Below are positions 37,467 through 46,163 of a DNA stretch of 64,000 bases, piece by piece. The notes beneath the pieces were generated by a model, which did no database searches, had not been told where the DNA came from, and saw nothing but the letters and a program-made list of their open reading frames with translations. The stretch's first letter is position 1. Every line of letters starts with the position of its first letter. Made by a program: the position numbers and the translations under genes. Source of the stretch: Aspidiotus rigidus (taxonomy: Eukaryota; Arthropoda; Insecta; Hemiptera; Diaspididae); assembly GCA_035079385.1 (NCBI GenBank), contig JAVHKY010000052.1, positions 8,370,001-8,434,000 of the forward strand, written 5' to 3'.

Positions 37467-38397
37467 AAATTCTGACTCTGTCCAAAAACACTTCCATTTA
37501 CCGCAGTTGGAATGGACACGTTGATAACAGTTGATAGGAGTACATCCTCCTGGTAGTTTGCCTGGTCACACAAGCAGTAATACTTGAACCACTCAAATCT
37601 CTGGAAACAAAGAAAATGAACTTTGCTCTACGTCGCGTCAAAGCACAAAGAAAGGCTCCAGATCTGTACTACTTGGACAATGCGCCACAATTCAAAATTA
37701 TGGCTCAACTAACCAAAGAAAACTCATCCAAGCAAATAATACGGAAATACATAAGCTGGATGGGAGGAACGTACAAGAGACTGGTCAGTAACATAAAACA
37801 GGCCTTGGAACGCAGTTTCCATCATAGGGCACTCATCTCTCAACAATTTTGAACCATACTCTTGAGATAGAAGCGATGATCAATTCTCGGCCACTTACAT
37901 AATATTCAATCAGTAGATACCCTAACACCATTGACGCCAAATGACTTTTTGCAGGCGAAATTCATCAACGAAAATTACCCAAGAGTATCTGACACTGATG
38001 ACATCAGTCGTAAGACTCTACTATCGTTCATTTGCCAAAGCCAAGCCATTCTGGATATATTCCGGAGAAGGTGGGCAACCACTTACCTTCAAGAGCTAAG
38101 GGAACGTCATTGACGCGATCAATCAAAAGGTAACAAACAGGCATCGAACCAAATGTAGGCGACGTCGTCATATTGAAGGAAGCACTCAAGAAATGGAACA
38201 CATGGCCGCCGGGCAACATTACCAACTTAATGAAAGTCACGACAAAAAGATAAGATCAGCGTAAGTAAAAGTGGCATCGGGCGCAGTTCTACAACGACCA
38301 CTAAAACATCTTCATCCTCTGAATATAACCAAGGAATCTGAACCATCCTTGAAACAAATGTTTTTTTTTCGTTTTGTTTCCCTTTGGCTTCCCCTAA
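37467..38397 (+). pseudogene. BEL copy A integrase remnant
   Basis: Aligns with 62985-63870 of copy B: TLPFTAVGMDT-like start, then NFALRRVKAQRKAPDLYYLD (the catalytic Asp of YxDNAPQF kept), SWMGGTYKRLVSN with a Lys where the catalytic Glu should be, and the C-terminal LTPNDFLQAKFINEN. Multiple stops. It joins the 5' LTR fragment at 37466, so gag, protease, RT and RNase H were removed in one deletion. Confidence 0.85.
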
Positions 38398-38418
38398 GTC
38401 GCGGATGCGAGACAGAGG
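38398..38418 (+). repeat. BEL copy A 3' LTR, left piece with Polinton target duplication
   Basis: GTCGCGGATGCGAGACAGAGG, the LTR start. The last six bases CAGAGG (38413-38418) are duplicated at 50572-50577. The rest of the LTR is at 50572-50757. Confidence 0.88.
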
Positions 38419-39064
38419 AGTAGTAAGGTCCCCCCTTCGGTACACCTGTACCGAAAGGGTGACTGTATGGAAAAAAAAATATTTGGGAAAAAAAAATTGA
38501 AAAAAAAAAATAATAAAAAAAAAATTGAAAAAAAAAATAAAATAAAAATAAAAAATAATTATATTATTTCAACCTTCGCCACGAGCCTAGAACTGTACCG
38601 AAAGGGGGACTGTATAAAAAAATAAAATAATAAAAAAAATTAAAAATTAAAAAAAAATAAATAAAATAAAAAATAAATATATTGTTTTATATGTCAGTGT
38701 GAGCCTAGAACTGTACCGAAAGGGGGACTGGATGAAAAAAGTATATCTAATAAGTCTAGAAGTGTACCGAAAGGGTGACTGAATAAATAAATAAAAATAA
38801 ATAAATAAATAAATTAATTAAAAAAATAAAATAAAAATAAAAATATATTATTTCAAACACCCAATGAGTCTAGAAGTGTACTGAAAGGGGGACTACATGG
38901 AAAAAGATGTTTTTCTTTTTTTAGACCTACCTACCTCTACCAGTGAACCATGTTTACAGGATAAGCTTTCAAAAGCAAATGAATACTTTTTTCAGGATAC
39001 ACCTACTTATATACCTACTTTTTGATGAAAATTATCCACTCTGATTTTATTAAAGGACAGTAAT
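38419..39064. repeat. Polinton left terminal inverted repeat
   Basis: 646 bp, near-identical reverse of 49925-50571. The outer end AGTAGTAAGG is followed by the palindrome TTCGGTACA-CC-TGTACCGAA. Five copies of GTACCGAAAGGGxGACT (about 38449, 38596, 38715, 38767 and a GTACTGAAAG variant at 38878), mostly preceded by TCTAGAAxT, are spaced 50-150 bp apart in A-rich DNA, a likely recognition array for the integrase or a replication protein. Confidence 0.95.
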
Positions 39065-39254
39065 ATTTCAACTCTTTGTCTGCACAACCACAAAAATCAA
39101 AATCACATCTACATTCACATAGACAGTGGTCGTTTTTCGTGGATTTTGGTCGTTTTCAGTCGAAATTGGCTCTTTTTGGTCGTTTTTATTTTGCTTGATT
39201 TTGGTGAAATAAAACTACGAGTAGATTGGATGTCCCGGATGAGGAGAAAATTTT

Positions 39255-39956
39255 CTAGATATATCTCAGGTCGAGTAATTCATCGTCATTGTCCTCGTCG
39301 CTGTATCTTCCAGGTTGTGGCATATAGTAATCACTATCTGTTGTGTAGTATGAATAGTCACTCTGGCTCTCGCTCTCACTCAGTTCTGATGAGTTGTATG
39401 ATTGTAATAGTTCGTATTCAACTAATTTTTGTAGAGTTTGATATAGGTCTGCAGTGATGATTCTACATTCTGTAAGACAGTTGCAATAGAGTGGGAAATC
39501 AGTGATAGTTTCAGTGGAACATGTACATTCTTTACATGTATCTGGACAAAAACAAAATTGATCTGTATGAACGTGATAAATTGGTACTACTTCGACAAAT
39601 TTCTTACCATTGTACATTACAAACCCAGTATTTTCAGGTATAGAGTTTGGGGAGATGCGTATAGTAATATTATTTAGAACTAGTGTCTGAAATGTCTCAT
39701 CAATTTCGAATGAATCACCACCATCCAATACACCTCCCTTAACATCTGTATGGTAGCAAATAATATTGTATATTACATTCGGTACCATATCTCGCACATG
39801 TTTCAATGGTCTGTAAATTTTATTACAATCTGGTCTATCGCATTTGTAGGAGTAATTTTTTTCAATGTTTTTAAATGCTTTTTTAGGATCGATATGAATT
39901 TGTTGAATAGCTCGTAAAATATTTGGTTGCGCCATGTAAGCTGTCTCATAAGACAA
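39255..39956 (-). CDS. Unknown Cys-rich Polinton protein
   Basis: 233 residues, ATG at 39956, with a TATAAAGG box about 35 bases upstream. Not recognised. Visible: a possible zinc site CDRPDCNKIYRPLKH near residue 40, a central region of beta-like alternation (TLVLNNITIRISPNS), a cysteine cluster CFCPDTCKECTC...YCNCLTEC around residues 145-175, and an acidic, Ser/Tyr/Asp-rich tail (SESESQSDYSYYTTDSDYY). The spaced cysteines suggest metal binding. It is the gene nearest the left terminus, downstream of integrase, where Polintons carry lineage-specific accessory genes. Confidence 0.7.
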   Translation of the reverse strand: MSYETAYMAQPNILRAIQQIHIDPKKAFKNIEKNYSYKCDRPDCNKIYRPLKHVRDMVPNVIYNIICYHTDVKGGVLDGGDSFEIDETFQTLVLNNITIRISPNSIPENTGFVMYNGKKFVEVVPIYHVHTDQFCFCPDTCKECTCSTETITDFPLYCNCLTECRIITADLYQTLQKLVEYELLQSYNSSELSESESQSDYSYYTTDSDYYMPQPGRYSDEDNDDELLDLRYI

Positions 39957-39987
39957 TGAGTTTAATTATCACATCTCCTCCTTTATA

Positions 39988-40896
39988 TTAAAATTTACTT
40001 TTTTGGAGTTCTTGTTTATAAAATTTACCTAAAATTTTCTCACCATCCAGAGATTCTATGGTATAAGTGATAGGATCTGTATAGTGGATAGCGGTTACAA
40101 CAAAAATTTCTCTCGTCCAATTACGTACATATTTATTTGTAAAAATATCCTTCTTTTTAGTTATTCTCACACGGTTACCTATTTGAAAAGTAGGTCTTTG
40201 TAATTGAAATTTTTCCAGAGGGTACATACGATTATAAACGTTTTCTTCATTTTTCTTCAAGGACGCTTCAACAGGAGTCATACCTATAGTTCGATGTATA
40301 CATTTCTCATTATACTGTTTCAGAATAGAGGGTAAAATTTTAATCCATTGAAAATTTCCATTAATTTCGAAGTGTAGACGTAATTTGTTGTTCAACGATT
40401 TATTGAAACGTTCCACAATAGAAGATTTCTTCTCACTAAATACATGATAAATTTGTATATGATATTTTCCCAATAGTTTTTTTAGCCTCGAATTTACAAA
40501 TTCTTTTCCTAAGTCGGTATTTAGTAAACAAGGTCTCCTTTTACTCTTTAAAAGTACTTGTTCAAAAGCATCCCGTACTGCAGATCCAGTTTTTTTCTTC
40601 AGAGGTACAGACCACGCATACTTTGAAAACATATCTATTATATTTAGAATATATTTAAAATTGAGGTTGTCTTTAGAATATCGCGACATAATTAATAAGT
40701 CTGCAGCCCAGATTTGATCTATTCCTTTCACAATGATACGACGTGTTTTAAAATTCTTAATCACTTTTTTATGCAATTCTTGCGCGAGTAATTCGTTTTT
40801 TTTTGGTCGTTTTTGGTCTTTTTTGACCGTTTTTAAGTGAATCTGGCTTTTTTTGGTCGATTTCAGTCGGTTCTGGTTGTTTCTGGTTGTTTTCAT
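39988..40896 (-). CDS. Polinton integrase (retroviral-type DDE)
   Basis: 302 residues as called. It inserts the element DNA, which explains the 6-bp duplication. The catalytic core shows the first Asp in IDQIWAADLL, the second in LLNTDLGKEFVNS and the Glu in SSIVERFNKSL, about 34 residues after the second Asp; then YNEKCIHRTIGMTPVEA and a basic C-terminal domain (FQIGNRVRITKKKDIF). No zinc-binding N-terminal domain is apparent. The first 40 residues (Lys/Asn/Gln rich) come from a low-complexity TTTGGTCG-type repeat, so the true start may lie near ELHKKVIKNF. All catalytic residues are present; it could be functional. Confidence 0.92.
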   Translation of the reverse strand: MKTTRNNQNRLKSTKKSQIHLKTVKKDQKRPKKNELLAQELHKKVIKNFKTRRIIVKGIDQIWAADLLIMSRYSKDNLNFKYILNIIDMFSKYAWSVPLKKKTGSAVRDAFEQVLLKSKRRPCLLNTDLGKEFVNSRLKKLLGKYHIQIYHVFSEKKSSIVERFNKSLNNKLRLHFEINGNFQWIKILPSILKQYNEKCIHRTIGMTPVEASLKKNEENVYNRMYPLEKFQLQRPTFQIGNRVRITKKKDIFTNKYVRNWTREIFVVTAIHYTDPITYTIESLDGEKILGKFYKQELQKSKF

Positions 40897-40989
40897 GTCT
40901 GGAAAAACGTAATTTAAAAGTATAAACTGACGAACGTATTTTTGTTAGACAATGACAATAAAAATTACAAAATATTTTTCTGCACTTAT

Positions 40990-41322
40990 CTATTCCATCA
41001 AGAATTTTAAACATAAATGACCACAAATCACTTCATCAATTTGTTGGTCCTGTTCGCTATTAAAAAATATCACACTATTTATAAAGTATTTCTGTATTTC
41101 AGTAGGAGGACCGACTCCAAAACTATTGTAATACTGTACTGTTGATCCCATCTTTCTGTATGCTACCCAATGTGAACCACCACCAATGCTCAAATCCATA
41201 TTGACAACAGCTGATTCATTTTTACGTGGACCTGTTCTAGGTAGTGTATCTCGCATAAAAACACCTCGGAAATGAGGAATACCCAACTTTTTTGCATAAA
41301 ATAGTATATCAAAATTGCTCAA
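40990..41322 (-). CDS. Adenain-like cysteine protease, N-terminus by frameshift
   Basis: 110 residues readable. Matures virion proteins in the capsid. Motifs: FRGVFMRDTLP, SHWVAY (catalytic His), YYNSFGVGPP and ICGHLCL (catalytic Cys). The acidic triad residue usually in YFDSFG is Asn here. No ATG: the frame starts TTG at 41322, and reading back gives KKTPLSNFD from inside the 13-base A-run that ends the upstream protein. In related elements, as I recall, this protease is fused to that protein, so one missing A would explain the split. The C-terminus also stops early (FLME, TAG); a neighbouring frame continues with plausible sequence, so a second shift is possible. Confidence 0.8.
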   Translation of the reverse strand: MSNFDILFYAKKLGIPHFRGVFMRDTLPRTGPRKNESAVVNMDLSIGGGSHWVAYRKMGSTVQYYNSFGVGPPTEIQKYFINSVIFFNSEQDQQIDEVICGHLCLKFLME

Positions 41323-41876
41323 TGGAGTTTTTTTTTTTTTAACATCAATTCTTTCAAAAGACCATTTCCTGACGTAGATTTTTTATTCAAGTATATACCT
41401 TTTCCTTCCATAGCGCAATTATGACGGATTTTTTCCTCGAGTAAACGATTATTTGTTTTTTTATTTTCATAAGCGTTATAAATATTACTGGTTAATGAAC
41501 CAAGTGCAGCGATAGCAGGAGCGGCAGCTAATAAACCTGGTAGAAAACCCCCTTGTTTATAATACTGTAACTGTTTAGCGGATAATTTCAATTTAATTGT
41601 AGTCTGTCCTTCTTTTTGAGCTTTTTTTAATTTTTTTATCTGATATACAGTAAGAGGAAGAGAAGTTTCATTCATTACAGACTCTTTTGTTCGTGATAAA
41701 TTTATGTCTATTTCAATAGGTTTTCTATGTTCAGAAGCAGAGGTAATAGCTAACTTATGGTACTCTTTTAAATTTACAGGATGGGATGTATATCGCGACT
41801 TTGTCTGATTTTTCTTCTCCAATCCAGCTCCCAGTGCTCGTTTAGCTTTCATTGTGTTTGTGGTTAACCAAGCCAT
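41319..41876 (-). CDS. Membrane-active minor virion protein (adenovirus pVI/pX-like)
   Basis: 185 residues, ATG at 41876, overlapping the PLA2 gene by 13 bases. Basic overall, with a central hydrophobic stretch GGFLPGLLAAAPAIAALGSL followed by a helix NIYNAYENKKTNNRLLEEKI. This arrangement is typical of the pVI/pX-type proteins of Polintons and adenoviruses, which lie under the capsid and disrupt membranes. MEGKG near residue 157 fits the adenain consensus (M/I/L)xGx-G, a likely maturation site. The stop directly follows the A-run shared with the protease frame. Confidence 0.65.
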   Translation of the reverse strand: MAWLTTNTMKAKRALGAGLEKKNQTKSRYTSHPVNLKEYHKLAITSASEHRKPIEIDINLSRTKESVMNETSLPLTVYQIKKLKKAQKEGQTTIKLKLSAKQLQYYKQGGFLPGLLAAAPAIAALGSLTSNIYNAYENKKTNNRLLEEKIRHNCAMEGKGIYLNKKSTSGNGLLKELMLKKKKLH

Positions 41877-42214
41877 ACGGTAGCTTTCTCACCTACACTC
41901 GCATCAGGGGCTTTCACTCTGGCCCAAGCGGCTTCTTCTAAAATTTTATCAGAGGCGTGACGATCGGATAAAGAATTTGATTTACTGTATGCTATATCAT
42001 GATTCATGGCAGCCTCATCTAGTTTATTTTTAGGTTTAATTCCCTTTTCAAGTCTCAACTCTAAATTAGTACCAGGACCCAGGTACGAATAATTTCCCGG
42101 ATGGGCCTCAAACGGAAGATTATTTATCAAAGAATTTAGAAACCCCTTCCCTGAAACAGGTTTAGGAAATAATTTTTTAATTGCGTCATTGCGTTTGTCT
42201 TTGTAATTTATCAT
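41864..42214 (-). CDS. Parvovirus-type phospholipase A2 protein
   Basis: 116 residues, ATG at 42214 overlapping the previous stop (ATGA). It carries the calcium loop YLGPGT, then LDEAAMNHDIAYS with the catalytic His-Asp pair and the following Tyr: the signature of the PLA2 domain of parvoviral VP1. It would let incoming particles breach endosomal membranes. N-terminal VSGKGF and similar GxG motifs may be protease sites. Its place between virion genes supports a structural role. Active-site residues are intact. Confidence 0.85.
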   Translation of the reverse strand: MINYKDKRNDAIKKLFPKPVSGKGFLNSLINNLPFEAHPGNYSYLGPGTNLELRLEKGIKPKNKLDEAAMNHDIAYSKSNSLSDRHASDKILEEAAWARVKAPDASVGEKATVWLG

Positions 42215-42997
42215 ATTTCTCGAATTTCTTCTAAAATACCGGTATTAATAATCTCGTTGACCAAGGTCGGATTATTATTACCACATTTTATCTGACCGTA
42301 CACTATGTATAGACGCTCCAACAATTCATCCAACGAGTTCCAGTACCGGTATTCTACAGAAGAATTTGTTAGAATTTTTTTCAATCCTGATCCTACAACT
42401 TCTGCATCATTAGACTCAGGGTCAGAACTCGATGACGTTTTTATCTTATTATATTTCAACAATATTGGTCTGATTATCTTCATATACTTGATCCCACTAC
42501 TTGATTTAACTATACCCTCAAGAGGATCATTGTTTCGTTTATATGTAGAAGTTCTCAATACAATCTTTTCATAATTCTCAAGATCTTTGGAAGTATAATT
42601 TTTAGGTTCAGCCAGAGTTAGTAATTCCCATAAACCCGGGGTCCCATTAAATCTTTCACCTGTTTCAAGACAAATGTCATTATCAAGTAAAGTGACTTTT
42701 TTATTACCAACATGAAGTGCATTGTTGTGAATATAAAATCCAAATGTACTATCAGTTTTCATCTCTTTTGAAGCATAATTACTCAAATACTTACTCGCTA
42801 GGCTACCCATCGGTTTTTCCATCAGTTTTTTTTTTTGTTACCGGTTGTAAATTGGATTCTATATTATGTAAAGGTTCTAGTAGAGGCTTATAATGTTCTT
42901 GAAAAGTTTTTCGTTGTGATATTAAACCAGTTTTAATTTCATGGTATTTATCGCTTAAAGCGCGCCTTGATTCGATATAATCTTTTACAGCTTTCAT
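42211..42997 (-). CDS. DUF8207-like Polinton protein, split by an A-run
   Basis: Two overlapping frames. 42803-42997 (64 residues; DYIESRRALSDKYHEIKTGL) looks like a coiled-coil N-terminus; 42211-42822 (203 residues) holds NGTPGLWELLTLAEPKNYTS, the hallmark of proteins I recall as DUF8207, common in insect Polintons. In that family one polypeptide carries both. The frames differ by one base in an 11-base A-run (42826-42836). The second half also has VVGSGLKKIL, a near match to an adenain site. Function unknown; neighbours suggest a virion or assembly role. A TATAAATA box precedes the first ATG by 28 bases, and 12 As sit directly before the ATG. Confidence 0.75.
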
Positions 42998-43024
42998 TTT
43001 TTTTTTTTTGAAGAATCTTGCATG

Positions 43025-43034
43025 TTATTTATAC
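43025..43034 (-). promoter_or_regulatory. TATA box of the overlapping-gene block
   Basis: Minus strand GTATAAATAA overlapping the minor capsid stop, 28 bases before ATG 42997. It is the only clear TATA box for the DUF8207-like, PLA2, membrane-active and protease ORFs, which overlap one another. Confidence 0.6.
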
Positions 43035-43733
43035 ACAAGGTCGAAAGTTGAGCGTCATACAAATTTTTTCACCTCGAAAATCAAGTAAACGATCGTCTTG
43101 ATCGACAATTTTAATTACTAGATCGTGAATTTCATCTGTATTCACAGGGTAATATGATAAAGTATGAGGTCGTTCGATTATTTTTTCACCGATCCTAGCA
43201 TCCAAAGGAAATTCGTAGAGTGTATTATCGTATCGTTTCAGATCGTGAAAATTACTGTGAACTATATTACACTTTATTTTTATAGTATTTACTTTGAAAA
43301 TATCTATCGGTAGGTCCGAATATGCGACTGCGAAAGGTCTAATTGTTTGAGGACTAAATCCTAAAATTTTTCCGACCGAGTTTCTTTTAGAAAAATCTAT
43401 AACCCATCGACTTTGAACTCGAACCTTTAGCGTATTTTTATTTAAAATAAACGAAATTTCCGGTACGTCTTTATAATTTTCGATAAATTCAAAAATATCT
43501 TGCAATTCGTAAGAACCTGTAGGAATAACTATCCGAAAATGATCGTCGGAATGATCAGCTTCATTAATTAATACGAGTTCGTTGTTTTCATTTTCTTCCG
43601 AAATGTTGGGTATACTATTAAAAGTAACAAAACTCTTCAAACATACTTCATACTGTTTTCCTAATTTTATACTTTCGTGATATGCGCGTGAAAATTCTGA
43701 GGTATAACTGTTTAAAGAAATTTGGAACGACAT
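43029..43733 (-). CDS. Minor capsid protein (penton-type single jelly-roll)
   Basis: 234 residues from ATG at 43733; an upstream TTG frame extension through As is unlikely to be used. Matches the Polinton penton: FQISLNSYTSEF start, IVIPTGSYELQDIFEFIENY, SVGKILGFSP, NTIKIKCNIV, and the C-terminal LLDFRGEKICMTLNFRP. It forms the vertex capsomer next to the double jelly-roll major capsid. Nine As precede the ATG; TATTTAAA (reverse TTTAAATA) lies 30 bases upstream. The promoter region is duplicated (43747-44085). Confidence 0.88.
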   Translation of the reverse strand: MSFQISLNSYTSEFSRAYHESIKLGKQYEVCLKSFVTFNSIPNISEENENNELVLINEADHSDDHFRIVIPTGSYELQDIFEFIENYKDVPEISFILNKNTLKVRVQSRWVIDFSKRNSVGKILGFSPQTIRPFAVAYSDLPIDIFKVNTIKIKCNIVHSNFHDLKRYDNTLYEFPLDARIGEKIIERPHTLSYYPVNTDEIHDLVIKIVDQDDRLLDFRGEKICMTLNFRPCV

Positions 43734-43746
43734 TTTTTTTTTCAAG

Positions 43747-44085
43747 GGTAGGAAAGAAGACGTATTTAAAACCTCGTTGATATATTTCTTATGTGAGAGA
43801 TATATAAGAAGTGTTTATACGTGAAGGAAAATCCCGTTTCAACGTCAAACTTCTATTTGACTAAAACAGAGTAGAGTCTACTTTAGGATTCACGGAGTAG
43901 TCTATTTATTGATTACTTGGAATAATAGGAAAGAAGAAGACGTATTTAAAACCTCGTTGATATATTTCTAACGAGAGAAATATACAAGAAGTCTTATACG
44001 TGAAGGAAAATCCCGTTTCAACATCCAACTTCTATTTTTTTAATTAAAAACAGAGTAGAGTCTACTTTAGGATCTACGGAGTAAC
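43747..44085 (-). promoter_or_regulatory. Duplicated upstream region of the minor capsid gene
   Basis: Two direct repeats of about 160 bp (43747-43905, 43926-44085), each with a TTTAAATA TATA-like box, a GGGATTTTCC on the minus strand (a perfect Rel/NF-kB consensus) and a conserved AGAGTAGAGTCTACTTTAGG. Only the proximal copy is next to the gene. Confidence 0.6.
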
Positions 44086-44178
44086 CATTGTTTATATTTT
44101 AAGTGAATCTGGCTTTTTTTTTTTTTTTTTTTTTAACCGATTCTAGTCAATTTTAAATGTATAAACTCACTTTGTCCA

Positions 44179-45408
44179 TTATTCAGCTAAAACTCTGTTG
44201 TTGAGCGGATTATACACAATTTTCTTATCTATAATCATTACACAATGTATAGTAAGTTTTGAACTAATATTTTCTCGCCAATTAAAATTAATTTTTATAT
44301 TTATCAAGGAATCTTTAATAACATTAGGTTGGTGGGAACAGTCGATAGCAATTATAGGATATTTAGTCAAAAATGTATTGTAGTCTACTAACGGTTCAAC
44401 TTCTTCCTGATTCTTGGCATAATAAGAGACTTTGAACTGACTAAACGTATGGTAAAGATTACCGCATTTCAGTTCATCATACTTTAAATTTAAACGCGTT
44501 CGAGGATATAATGCTGACTCATTCAGACATAATTGAATATTTTCGAGATTTGAGAGATCGAATAAAGCGTTATCTTTAGCCTTTTTATTATCCCGATCAT
44601 CCTGAAAGCCTAACAAAATAAACTTTGTTCTCGAGTAAGCCACTGGAAAGTCCCACGTATATTCAGTCCCTACAGGTGGAATTATACTTTGATAAAGCCA
44701 ATGTCGAAAGTGGAGTTCGTAGTTTGTATTATCCAGAATTTCTTTGGTTATTTTTGTATCATATTCCAAGGATAATTTTATTTGTGGTACTCTCCAAACA
44801 ACTTCATTCAACCTCACCTGAACTGAATAGTTTTCTGACAGTTCAAAGCAATTATTAGGCTGTCCTCCTGTATTTCGAAAGAAAACTAATTTCTGAGGTA
44901 CCCGGTAAACAAAATTTTTGTAATCCTCAAAGAATCCCATTACAATAGAAAGTGGAATAGAGACTGAAAAATAACGTTTACTATTGAGAATATTTTCGTG
45001 AGAAGTGGAATTTATTTTCCAACCAGCGGTATTGTAACATAAGTCACGCTCAAACGAGACTAAACCTTTCATTGGAGTGGAATAACCAGGCTTCCGAATT
45101 GTATCAATTTTTGTGTCACCGATGTAATAATCAATTCTATCAAACAAATGTAGGGGACCATTATTCACAAAATGAACGTGCTCAAAATTCACAAGATCCT
45201 CCTCCTGAATACCTATAACACTAGATCCTGTAGCACTAGTCTTTTTAATTATGAGTACCCCATTGAGTAGTAACAAACTTTTAGATGGTTGAGTTATAAT
45301 ATCTTCATTAAAAACGTTAATTTGAAACTCAGATCCTGATTCATTAATATTCTGACTAATAGGAGGTCTAAACTCGTAGTACTCAAAACTTTCAACAAGA
45401 TTATCCAT
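44179..45408 (-). CDS. Major capsid protein, double jelly-roll
   Basis: 409 residues, ATG at 45408. Matches insect Polinton capsid proteins: YEFRPPISQNINESGSEFQI, LLLLNGVLIIKK, FVNNGPLHLFDRIDYYIGDT, the between-barrel FRHWLYQSIIPPVGTEYTWD followed by YSRTKFILLGFQDDRDNKKA, and the final YPIIAIDCSHQPNVIKDS with ININFNWREN-type strands. Length is slightly short of the usual 450-500 but both barrels are present. Capsomers of this fold build icosahedral shells in the adenovirus/PRD1 lineage. TATAAATAG is about 40 bases upstream, overlapping the ATPase 3' end; six As precede the ATG. The frame is intact. Confidence 0.9.
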   Translation of the reverse strand: MDNLVESFEYYEFRPPISQNINESGSEFQINVFNEDIITQPSKSLLLLNGVLIIKKTSATGSSVIGIQEEDLVNFEHVHFVNNGPLHLFDRIDYYIGDTKIDTIRKPGYSTPMKGLVSFERDLCYNTAGWKINSTSHENILNSKRYFSVSIPLSIVMGFFEDYKNFVYRVPQKLVFFRNTGGQPNNCFELSENYSVQVRLNEVVWRVPQIKLSLEYDTKITKEILDNTNYELHFRHWLYQSIIPPVGTEYTWDFPVAYSRTKFILLGFQDDRDNKKAKDNALFDLSNLENIQLCLNESALYPRTRLNLKYDELKCGNLYHTFSQFKVSYYAKNQEEVEPLVDYNTFLTKYPIIAIDCSHQPNVIKDSLINIKINFNWRENISSKLTIHCVMIIDKKIVYNPLNNRVLAE

Positions 45409-45443
45409 TTTTTTAAATGAAACAAACTCGTTTTCTCACCACT

Positions 45444-45452
45444 CTATTTATA
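45444..45452 (-). promoter_or_regulatory. TATA box of the major capsid gene
   Basis: Minus strand TATAAATAG, 36-44 bases before the ATG at 45408, in the last codons of the ATPase gene. The leader is too short for much more than the A-run. Confidence 0.65.
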
Positions 45453-46113
45453 CATACTTTAAACTTTTAGAATTGAACATTTTTTTATATTTACACTGTT
45501 CATTTTCCACATCTATAACAAGAAAGCCGTATGATTCACTCCAACATTCGTTACAAAATTTTTTAAATTTTTCAAAGTTCAAGTCTGTAACATATTCTGT
45601 ATATATTTGTCTTAAATTTACCAAATCCTGTCGAAATAAAATCAGATAATTTAAATTCTCGCGAATCGTAGATCGTTTAGGAATTTTTGTATAACTTTGA
45701 CTAAGATAAAAACTTGAGATGTCTCGGTGACGACCTCGCAGAAAGAAATTTGCAATTTTGTCCTGATTTTCTGTTAATACATCGTCAAACACGATTATGG
45801 AACCTATCTCTATTTCCTCAGGGTCTGGTAGATTTTCAACATCGTTTATCTGGTGGAAAGTAATTTTTTTTCGATTCTTTTTGTTGTAACTATGAACAAG
45901 ATCGCTCAACATTTGATATTTATCTTGGTAGACTGTTTTTGAACATAAATAAAGAGTCCAAAAAGGCCTTATATGTAGTAAAATTGTTAGCAAAACATTC
46001 GATTTACCGCCTCCACTTGGTCCCAAAATACCTGCTCGTAAAATATTAGGGAACATCTCAACTTGTCTTTCAGACTTGGGTTTTGTATCGAAATTTATCA
46101 CAGAAATACTCAT
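45448..46113 (-). CDS. FtsK/HerA-type genome-packaging ATPase
   Basis: 221 residues, ATG at 46113. Walker A GPSGGGKSNVLLTIL, Walker B IGSIIVFDDVLTENQD, then the sensor-like FFLRGRHRDISSFYLSQSYTKIPK typical of A32-like ATPases. It pumps the genome into the capsid. A TATAAATAAT box about 45 bases upstream and a 15-base A-run (46124-46138) form the leader. Confidence 0.9.
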   Translation of the reverse strand: MSISVINFDTKPKSERQVEMFPNILRAGILGPSGGGKSNVLLTILLHIRPFWTLYLCSKTVYQDKYQMLSDLVHSYNKKNRKKITFHQINDVENLPDPEEIEIGSIIVFDDVLTENQDKIANFFLRGRHRDISSFYLSQSYTKIPKRSTIRENLNYLILFRQDLVNLRQIYTEYVTDLNFEKFKKFCNECWSESYGFLVIDVENEQCKYKKMFNSKSLKYV

Positions 46114-46155
46114 TTTGTATTAGTTTTTTTTTTTTTTTCTGTTTAATACAACCAT

Positions 46156-46163
46156 TATTTATA
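46156..46163 (-). promoter_or_regulatory. TATA box of the packaging ATPase gene
   Basis: Minus strand TATAAATA about 43 bases before the ATG at 46113, followed by a 15-base A-run. Confidence 0.6.
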
